Positions 55,609-64,000 of a DNA stretch of 64,000 bases are shown in pieces (position 1 is the stretch's first letter; each line of letters opens with the position of its first letter). The stretch is from Pachyseris speciosa. Taxonomy: Eukaryota; Cnidaria; Anthozoa; Scleractinia; Pachyseridae. The notes below the pieces were generated by a model. It did not search any database, was not told the DNA's origin, and saw only the letters and a program-made list of their open reading frames with translations. A program made the translations under genes and the position numbers. Location: the NCBI GenBank assembly GCA_016490735.1, contig JAEMWC010000343.1, forward strand, positions 395,001 through 459,000, read 5' to 3'.

Positions 55609-58600
55609 TCATTCAGTTTCTGGTTTGGGTATTTTTCTTTTGGCATCCAGACATTTCTGGTTTAACGACTGCCTTATCAATGGCCATTTCTTCATGAACT
55701 GGACTTCACCAAATTTTTCTTTGATGGCCCCTGCAGGGAATAAAATAATAGCAAAAACTAAGATATCATTTTTTTATGTGACAATGTACTTTGCAGGCTA
55801 AAAAGCTATCAATAAGAACAAAACTAAGGTTAGATGCATGCCCTAATTGGTCAAATCATCATCTAGTGCTCTTACTGTGTTTTACCTCAGAGTACAATAG
55901 TTCATTACATTTCTTTTATGCTTAGAAAACTCCAAATTGGGCATGCACAAGTCAACAGTGCACACTGAGCCACTAACAGTTTGTTAAATATCACCAATCT
56001 GCATCTGACCAGTTTATGAAAGCCTCCAAAATTTTGTGCTACACATGTATGTTCTGGAAAGGATTATGGGAAGGTAACACCCAAAAACATGACCCACCTT
56101 CAGTGGTGGTTAAGACCTTTCATGCTTCTCTAACATGTACTTTACCTCCCATCTTCAGGGGTTTGATCATTAAGAATCGTAGTAACAGGAGAATGGTGTA
56201 AAGTATTACAGGAGAATTATTAGGAAAGATTGTTATGAAAGAGCAAAGCTCTTTCAGGGAGCATTGAAGCGAAATTTCACTAAAGAATAATAATTATTCA
56301 TCATAGTAGGCGGAGAATTCTCCTTTGCCTAATGAACACCTTGCATCTTTTACTCAGTTAGTAATAATTAATCACAACAAATCATTAAATTAATGTTGAC
56401 AATCAACAAAGCCAACAATAACTTACTTTTTAGAAGGTCAACTCTGGTTGGGTCCAATTCCACCTTGCATGTGGCCTTTTCTCTGGAAGGCTCTACGATC
56501 CCCCCTGCCATTTCCTCTGTTGTAAAAAGGTTTGCCAAAATTTTTAATGCATATTTTTTTATGTCTCCGCCAGATGGAAGCAGCAGAAGGTTGGTCTCAT
56601 TGTACATCTAAAAAACATGAAATGTGAGGTTATTAACTATTTAGCTTCAAGACTGACAACAACATGTAAAAGTAATCCTGAAACATTACTGACAACTGTT
56701 TGTTCTATGCTTGTTACTGGAGAACAAATTTACTTGATTCGGTAAAGATCAAATTCGTGACAACCGCGATTACCATTAGATAATCTTTTCTATAATCTTA
56801 ACCTTTTCTCAATAATAATGATAATGATAATGATTATAACAGTTGCTTCAGCTTGAGAGTGTAAGAATGTGTGTGTGTATGACTTTGTTATTTTACCAGT
56901 GATGGTGATGCAGCCGCAGCTGCAGATCTCCCAGATGGTTCTCCCTGGTCATCTTCCAAGGCCAGTCTCATCTGTAAATTGAAAGTTTGTCATTAACATG
57001 ATAAAGTATTGATACCAGCTGTGGAGAGGTATGTCAGGTTTGGGTTTAATGTTGCCATTATGACATTAAGGCAGGGTTGCCGAGTGGTTTGGGCGCCGGA
57101 TTTCAATGCATTCACCCCGGGTTGAAATCCCTTTCTGACCACTAGCTGGTGTTGTTCTGGGTACCCCTGGTTCAACTCCTTGGTCATCCTTGTAAATAGT
57201 CAACTGGTTTGCCTCCGGCCAGTTGGGATTCTTATCATGTTATGTTTATTTGAATTAAAGGTATTTGTTTCTCACAGTTTGTGTTGGTATCAGCATCCCT
57301 GAAAGCCCCGTCGGGGAGAGGATAATTAAGTAATTATTTATTTATTCATTTATTTATTTACACATGACAACAGATTATTGTTAACATTCCAAGAAAGAGT
57401 TCATTGAAAAGAGGACTTAACATTACCTTTTTGCTGTTTGGAGGAGTGGTAACCACTTCACAGTAACTGTCATTAGGTATCCTCAATGGTTTATTGTTGA
57501 GGATATGATCCTCTATTCTAGAAACCTTTGCAATGATGTGTTGCAGTTGTTTGGTCACATCATTCCTCCAATTATCCTATGTTTTGGAAATAAAACAGTA
57601 AGATACAGGTAAGAAATTCACACTCAATAAACAATCTTCCATGCACAGCTTTGGGTCAGACATCTTTTTCATGCAAAAGCAGGAAACAGTGGTAAATAAT
57701 AGGTTAGTTCAGTTACTTGCCTACTCTGGTGCATCTTACTATAAAATGCACCGTAACAATACGTTATTTCAATTTTTCCAAGCTTGATATAATGTAAGAA
57801 ATTCATGTATATCAATTGCCACTTACATCAAAAGAAGTGCGTGTTGAAGTGCTTGATGCTCTCTTGAGAGTACTTTCAGTTTCACGAGGACATGGTTGAG
57901 GATTACCATCACAATCTGAATCGTCATCACTACAATCCTGTTAGAAAGTTAAGACAATCCAACATAAGCCAACGAAAACCATTTTTGATGTTTGGGAAGG
58001 AAACCTGAATCAGACAACTGAGGTGAAGACCATAAAATCTACCGTTTTTTATGAAATAAAGCCACCCCACCCCCACCCCCCTCAAAAAAAAAGCCTACAA
58101 TAGTCCAGGGTTGGTTGTGACAAAAAAATCATGCAGACAATTAGGCCGATCAAAACTTATGAATATAGTCAAACCCACAGTAATCACGAAATGGACTGTA
58201 ACTTGTTAAAGTAGGATTTATTACAGTGATGTCAGAGCTTGGGACAATTTCACCAATTAAGATTTACAAAAAAACACTCCAACAACAACATGTGGACAGA
58301 GTTGAAAAATTATATACTGTACCTCAATTTGCATGGCAGATGGTACACTTAATTTCTGAACCTTCTTGAGTTCATTGCTTACATCCTTACCTATGATATT
58401 AATGGAAAAAGTATTGAATAACAAAATGTATACTACAGCAATATTTTCAGTTGTATTATTAGCTTTCCCTGCGCACAGTTTGGGCTTTTGCCAATGAAGA
58501 GGATCTGCATTTTTCTCCATATTCAAGAAAAACTTTCAAAAGGTACTAATGCACTGAATCACCAACTGGCCAACTTTAAAAAGGATGCATGCACGCTTTC

Positions 58601-59940
58601 TATATGAATGATTGACCACAAAAATGAAAAAGGTTTGAAGTGCCCTACCAGTAAGTCATGTAGCATCCAGTAGGAAAATAATTTTCAGGTGGAATGAAGC
58701 AGTTTTAAGTTAATAAAACATTTTCCCTACCTATAGTACCACTGTTGTCTTTTTGTTTGCCAGTGGTAGATTTTGGTGGTGAACTTGCAACAGATGGCAC
58801 AGGAACCAATGCCCCCATTCTTTGCTTGCATTCATCTTTGCTCCCTTAAGAGAAGAGATCAAGCAATTGTGAATTACGGCACAGGGGGTTGGGGCATGTT
58901 AACAAGTACTAATCTAATCGTCTGGTTGGCCTACTGTAACATCTCATATACGGGAGAGAGCCACCAGTACCTGGAAATGGAAGGGTGGCAGTCAGGAAAT
59001 AGTCTTAAATTATCCTTGGTAGTAACACCACAGTTTTTGAGCAAACATATTTTTTTCATTCCTTTTGTAATTATTTTGTCAATTACAAGTCTGATTGCTC
59101 TGTCTGATGGACTGATACACACAGTACTATTGCCATAATAATGTCCAACATTCTTTAAAATTGCCAAACCATTATCAGTTTTTCCACGGGGAACAGGTTA
59201 CAGGTTGTGATCAAATAAGAAATAATGGCCTTAAGATAACTGATTGGCAATAGTTTTTTTTCTTGAAAACAAATTGCAGTTGATTGGAAATAAAGTGACT
59301 CACCATCGAATAGCAGCGAACGCTAAGTGAGTCAAAGTTTGTTCCAAGTACAATTAATAACAACTCACCGATAAACATGAGCGTCGCGGTGTATTTTTTG
59401 CCACTTAATTTCACGGACACAGTGCTCATCAGCTGTACGTCTTCCTCGACCAAATTTTTTCGTTCAGCCACACTGTACTTCATTTCATTCATAAAGAACA
59501 AAATGCAGTGATCTTTATGCTCGAACTCTGAAATTGAAGTAGTTTATAAAGAGTGTTTATAACGGCCAAAAATAGTCAGAGCAGTCGAGCAGCATACAAA
59601 CAAATAGGCTAAATATGGTATATAAGCTTATTCTGAAGACCGATCAAGTATAAAAGTTTGCATGTGGTCAAAAGAAAATTAACTCATCAATGTACGGTAG
59701 GTATCCAATAAAATGCATCAATGCCAAGGAACTCTAAGGTTCCAACGATCGACTTGGAGTTCAGGTGAATTCAGAAATGTAATCAAGACTTCTTGTTGGC
59801 AGATTAAAACCAGCCCTTCCAACACAGCTGCGTTTAATGACCGAAACAACAATAAATCTGTTAGAATTTAGCTTACCTTCTGGATGAGTTTGTTTGATTT
59901 GCTTTAGTTGAAGCCTCTCACTTGTGGATTTTTTCGACAT
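55609..59940 (-). CDS. BEN domain-containing protein, 9 exons, about 347 residues
   Basis: Nine exons join in frame with GT-AG borders: 59940-59877, 59527-59369, 58844-58731, 58390-58323, 57937-57827, 57576-57427, 56971-56897, 56607-56427 and 55730-55609 (TGA stop). The C-terminal ~90 residues, from LLLLPSGGDIKKYALKIL through LDPTRVDLLK to GEVQFMKKWPLIRQSLNQK, look like a BEN domain, an all-alpha module that binds DNA or chromatin partners. Before it lie an N-terminal region with EEDVQLMSTVSVKL, an acidic Ser/Asp stretch, a probable amphipathic helix (residues ~173-200) and a short Ala-rich linker. A nuclear DNA-binding or chromatin role is inferred from the family. The start at 59940 was chosen because it opens exon 1 cleanly; an in-frame ATG at 60003 is an alternative. 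It is divergently arranged with the transposase-like gene starting at 60851. Exon structure is confident; the BEN call rests on pattern recognition. Confidence 0.8.
56173..56342. repeat. Dispersed repeat, second copy (partner at 49858-50075)
   Basis: TTAAGAATCGTAGTAACAGG, AGCTCTTTCAGGGAGCA and CTAATGAACACC match the gene B intron copy. It lies in the BEN gene intron between exons 8 and 9. Confidence 0.8.
57071..57280 (+). mobile_element. tRNA-derived SINE (Leu/Ser-like head)
   Basis: GCAGGGTTGCCGAGTGGTTT gives an A-box and GGGTTGAAATCCC a B-box. The body has GGTTCAACTCCTTGGTCAT and GGTTTGCCTCCGGCCAGTTG, then an AT-rich tail. It lies antisense in a BEN gene intron. Confidence 0.78.
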
Positions 59941-60291
59941 CTCAAAGTAATGGACCACAATGCTCACTCTAACTCGCGTATTCAAATGTAAGTTGAAGTG
60001 CAAGTATCATACATGATATTTGTCCATATTTATACTGTTCACCTGATTCTATTTCACGTGATCATGGTGGAACATTACTAGAAAACCACTCTCAGGATTG
60101 TGTAATCCCGTTAACTTCGAAATAAAAACTTGCAACTTACCTTCTGTAGCGATGCTTACCTAAATTTGAGCAATCTTCAGATAATAGTATTACTTACCTA
60201 CCGCACGACGGCCATCTAAAAAATAGGCTTACACTAATTTATATTTTATAGCTTTTACGTTAGAAATCCTGGCTGTCGAAGTCAGTGATAT

Positions 60292-60635
60292 ACTGTAGTT
60301 TTGTGGGCATTGTGCAACCTCATAACAAGCCAAAAAACACCTGGCTAAAGTAAAATTTTGGATGGGCTAAAAAGGCGCTTAAACGACTGTAACGGTTGTG
60401 AAACACTTGAGCAACACCGAACGGAGGATGCGCAGTTTCTGTCGACGTCACTGTTATTCTATAGTTTGGTAGGCATTGTGCAATCTCATGACAAGCCAAA
60501 AAGTTAAACATTCGGCGAAAGTAAAATTTCGGATGGACTATGGCCAGTAAAGGCGCTGAAACGACTGTAACGGTATTGAAACACTTGAGCAACACCAACG
60601 AACCGATCATGCGCAGTCGTCTCGCACTGTTACAC
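60292..60635. repeat. Tandem duplication of ~166 bp in the BEN/transposase intergenic promoter region
   Basis: GCATTGTGCAA recurs at 60307 and 60473, and both copies continue with TAAAATTT(T/C)GGATGG, GGCGCT(T/G)AAACGACTGTAACGG and CACTTGAGCAACACC. Each copy ends near a GATGCGCAG or CATGCGCAG motif resembling a half-site for NRF1-type factors. It sits within the ~910 bp separating two divergent start codons, so it may be regulatory; that is inference. Confidence 0.75.
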
Positions 60636-60758
60636 CCCAGTTACACCCCCAGTTCGGCCTCAGGTTCCAGTTCCCGGGAGCGCCAAAAATAAAGAATTTT
60701 TTTCCGGTTATCGCTTTTAATACTCTGCTCGCGTTTTTCTAATCATCCTTCTTTGTGC

Positions 60759-60799
60759 TATAAATCAAGTTCCGTTGAATTTGCTGAACAATTCAGTCT
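60759..60799 (+). promoter_or_regulatory. Candidate core promoter (TATA box plus initiator) of the transposase-like gene
   Basis: TATAAAT at 60759-60765 is followed by TTCAGTCT at 60791-60798, an initiator-like match with its A about 34 bases downstream. The first ATG lies 57 bases past that A. Spacing is slightly long but acceptable; no other support is visible. Confidence 0.4.
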
Positions 60800-60850
60800 A
60801 ATTAAGCAAATCGATTTATTTATAGCTGATTTGTTGTACGTCTTTGCGCT

Positions 60851-63800
60851 ATGGCTGATAAGTCCCTGGATAAGGCAAGCTCCGACGAATTCGATGAAGA
60901 TAATGATAAGTCCAGTTCAGACGAAATCGACGAAGATAGTGACGATAAGTCCAGCTCCGACGAAATCGATGAAGATCATGAACGGGAGCAACCTTTAGAT
61001 GTAGATGATTCTTGTCATGTTAACGTAAGCACCCCCCAAAAGAAAAAGAGACGGAAAATTTTTAAGGCTGGGTCTGACTCCGATGACAGTTTGTGTGGGA
61101 GTTTGTGTTCACTGGATGATACGGGCGTCCACTATTCAAGTGATGCTGAGTCAGGAAAGGAAACTAGTTACGTTCTTATCGAAACACCGCGAAAGAGGAA
61201 ACGTTCTGCAAGTGCTGAGCCAGCTCCTGATGAAGAGGTTTGTAACAGTATGCCAGAAACACCCGGTAATGAGGAATCCCAACCTTACGACAGTATTTTG
61301 GAAGGGTTTGAAAGTGATCAGTCATATGGATTGAGCCTGTATGAAAGCCCAGAGAGTGCTCCTCCTGATGGTACCTCAAGTGATGAATCTAGTGAACATG
61401 ATACCGACACAGAGAGCACTGAAGACAGTTCTCAGGAATGCTCCAGCCAGACTCCTCTGTATCCCGGGTGCAATTTGACCAGAGAAAATTTTGATGCATT
61501 ATTACTAGCCCTATTTAAGAAGCATCACATGTCTGAAGCAGCAAAAGAAGACTTGCTAAAGGTATTAGGGCTGACAATGCCTGCTGAAAACAACGTTGCA
61601 ACGTCATCCTACCAATTCAACAAACGACACGAAGAGTGCTTACTTCCTTACGAGCTGAAAGAACTCTGCCCTGCGTGCCACAGTAAGGTGGAAAGGGAAG
61701 TATGCAGAAACAGAGACTGTGACAATGAAGGGGAGAAAGTGGATCCAGTGAGGTTTTATGTACTACCACTAAAACCGCAAATTCAAAGATTGCTTAAAGG
61801 TAAGAGTATACACTTTTATATGTACCTATAGTGTAAGAGGGATATTACCGGTGGGTTTACCAAACTTCATACAACATTGCAAGGTTCCCATAAGCTCATC
61901 TTGACTTGTTCAGGAGCAGTTGTTTGTCAATGTGTGGATCTGACGTGACAAATTTTTGCCTTAGGTAACATAATTTTCTTTTGTTGGGATGCCTCTAAAG
62001 AACATTTACACACCATCTTTTTTCAAAAAAAATTTTTTTTGCAGTCAATTGAATTTGTTTAAAAATTGATTTAGTTTGTCATTTATTTCTCATTGTTGTT
62101 GTTATTATTATTATTCTTAAGACTGAGTCACCAGTCCCCCCTCCCCCAAATCAATTAAAATTTATCCTTTCATCCTTTAATCAATATGCTCCTAAATCAG
62201 TAACAACTAAACTATATTGATTCATAAAAATGAATATGTATATAAAAATTTAGAAAAGAAAATTATTATAGTAATAATTTATATGAATATTAAGATGTCA
62301 AGATACATTGATGACTAAATAATGACCTGAAAAAAAAAGTTATAAAAAAGTTCTATTTATAAAGACAATGGTAGCCACATACAAATTAAAATCAGTGTAA
62401 GGTACATGTAATTGGTTAACATGGCAGCTGAGCAGTGAATTGGAAAGTGCACAGGAAATGGTTTAAGTCTCAAACATTTTAAGTCTCAAACATTTGAATT
62501 TGAACTCCACATTGTTAGTCTCACCTTAATTATTAATTCAAGGACTGATTAATATTCAGGCCAAAACTTTTCTTTACTTTATTTAATCTAGTGGTAGAGC
62601 CAACTAATTAATTTAATTATAACTAGCCCTAACTTTAAATGTGACTAAAAACTTTTATTGCCAATGGCTCCAATCCATTGACATCTGATCTCACCCCACA
62701 GAAGAATTGTGGACTGCCAAATTGAGACTACAGTATATGTGCCCTAAGTGCAGTGTATAAAGAGTCATTACCATTGCCAATTAAATAACTATAAAAAACT
62801 CATTAATAATTCATGAAGGAAATACTCTTCTCAGTTCTTTATTTCTCTAATTAGTATTTTTTACAAAATGGACATGCCCACAGGTAGCTGATGCTTAAGT
62901 CTAGGTGGATCATGTCTTAATTAAAGAGAGTTGAAGTTTACAGGAAGATAAATGTACAAGTGTATAAATACAAAAGAAATTAATTTTTAATGAGTGTCTT
63001 TATATCTGATAAAGACACAGCTAATTTTTCATCTGAGTTTCTGGGCCAAAATAACCTACAATCAAAATTTTAGTGTAAGAATGGATAGATGTATGGTAAA
63101 TAAAAGCTTTTTAAACCATTCAATAAAATCGCAATTAATGTTTTTTCAAGTCCTAAAACACTCGGTACACTCCAGCTCATTCATTAAACATTGCAATATC
63201 CCTGATCACTCCCTCCCATGGCTACAAGTGTTTCCAGAACTAACTGCTAAATATGTGAGGACCAAACCAATTTCTCTTACTTTTATTTCCTCACTGATTG
63301 TTAGCTTTCCACAATATTATGTTCTACAGAGCACTGGACAACAATAGAGAGCTATAGATGGGAGATGTCACAACCACCTGGTGATGATGATTCCCTTAGA
63401 GACATCCAGGATGGGAGGGTCTATCAGAGATTCATTAAGGAGGACCCTCGAGCCACAGGAAAGAAGGTTTTTTCCATCATGGTGAGCAGCGATGGTGCGC
63501 CATTAATTAAGTCAAGAAAATTTAGCATCTGGCCACTTATTTGCCTGCTTGTTGAGCTACCCCCTCAAGAGCAATACAAATTTGAGAACATTCTTCTTAC
63601 TGGTCTCTGGTATGGAAAATGCAAACCAGATGTGAAATTGTTTTTAAAAAATTTTACTGGGGAGCTGTGTGGTCTGGCAGATGGTTGTGAATTTGAAGAT
63701 AGCAATGAGCAACCCATACCCTCTGTTTGCCGCATCCAATCTGTAGTGCCAGATCTCCCAGCCAAGTCAATGCTGTTCAATCTTAAACAGTTCAATGGTC

Positions 63801-64000
63801 AATTTGGCTGCAGCACGTGCACACATCCTGGGAGATATGATAATGAGTTACGTGTAAGGCTGTATGAATACACCACCTCTCATTCTGTGGCCAACAGAAC
63901 AATAGAAGAAACAAGGAGATTTGCGAACATTGCAGAGACCACAGGAACTGTAGTTTTTGGTGTAAAGGGCAAGAACGTGTTTGGAAATCTTGTTGGGATT
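60851..64000 (+). CDS. Transposase_21/Tnp2-like (CACTA/EnSpm class) protein with acidic N-terminus, partial at right edge
   Basis: Exon 1 runs 60851-61799 and splices (GTAAGA donor, TTCTACAG acceptor) to exon 2 at 63330, which stays open to the window end; about 540 residues are visible. The N-terminus carries three copies of an acidic SSDE(I/F)DED motif and then basic clusters (KKKRRK, PRKRKR) that could serve as nuclear localisation signals. A long Ser/Glu/Asp-rich stretch follows, then a cysteine cluster near residues 273-290, CPACHSKVEREVCRNRDC. Exon 2 holds the most diagnostic part: MVSSDGAPLIKSRKFSIWP and ENILLTGLWYGKCKPD, the pattern of the Tnp2 transposase family used by CACTA/EnSpm DNA transposons. 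The remaining catalytic residues would lie beyond base 64000. No stops or frameshifts are seen, so the gene is either a young transposon or a domesticated copy. Its close divergent neighbour encodes a BEN-domain protein. Confidence 0.78.
61800..63329 (+). other. Intron 1 of the transposase-like gene
   Basis: Bounded by a GTAAGA donor and a TTCTACAG acceptor. It is AT-rich with no coding frame. The part 62970-63215 is a copy of 51990-52235. Confidence 0.75.
62970..63215. repeat. Dispersed repeat, second copy (partner at 51990-52235)
   Basis: GAAATTAATTTTTAATGAGT, TCTTTATATCTGATAAAGAC, AGTGTAAGAATGGATAGATG and CATTCATTAAACATT are collinear with the first copy. Confidence 0.8.

Overview
The window is eukaryotic nuclear DNA, AT-rich and crowded with repeats, with small exons separated by large introns. 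Gene content, intron density and the mix of repeats (tRNA-derived SINEs, Penelope-like and Ty3/gypsy retroelements, CR1/L2-like LINEs, very many palindromic MITEs) point to a cnidarian, most probably an anthozoan such as a stony coral or anemone. That assignment is inference from family recognition, not from a database search.

Four protein-coding loci can be read. (1) Gene A (minus strand, exons 1-4 between 8007 and 411, running off the left edge) is the 5' end of a GH35 beta-galactosidase-like gene of the GLB1L2/GLB1L3 type. (2) Gene B (minus strand, 51502 to 23014) is a second copy. Seventeen exons join in frame from just after the first coding exon to a stop codon, with both catalytic glutamates. 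Its first coding exon is not visible. A and B share exons 2-4 and the introns between them, so they are tandem duplicates. (3) A nine-exon BEN-domain gene (minus strand, 59940 to 55609) is complete. (4) Head-to-head with it, a plus-strand gene (60851 to beyond 64000) encodes an acidic N-terminus, a C2C2 cysteine cluster and a Transposase_21/Tnp2-like region (CACTA/EnSpm class).

Layout: 1-8.0 kb, gene A with a 5'-truncated LINE and a pogo/Tigger-like MITE in intron 3; 8.0-16.8 kb, TE-rich intergenic DNA including a multi-level nested foldback (8.78-10.75 kb); 16.86-22.0 kb, a Penelope-like element interrupted by a decayed gypsy element; 23.0-51.5 kb, gene B with introns full of SINEs, LINE and Penelope fragments and MITEs; 51.5-55.6 kb, a run of unrelated MITEs and minisatellites; 55.6-64 kb, the divergent BEN/transposase pair.

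The beta-galactosidase copies would act on beta-galactosides in the secretory or extracellular compartment; gene A shows an N-terminal membrane anchor. The BEN/transposase pair is the most unusual arrangement and could be two genes of one DNA transposon or a domesticated remnant. Both copies of the beta-galactosidase introns are present, so several insertions have a visible paralogous empty site.
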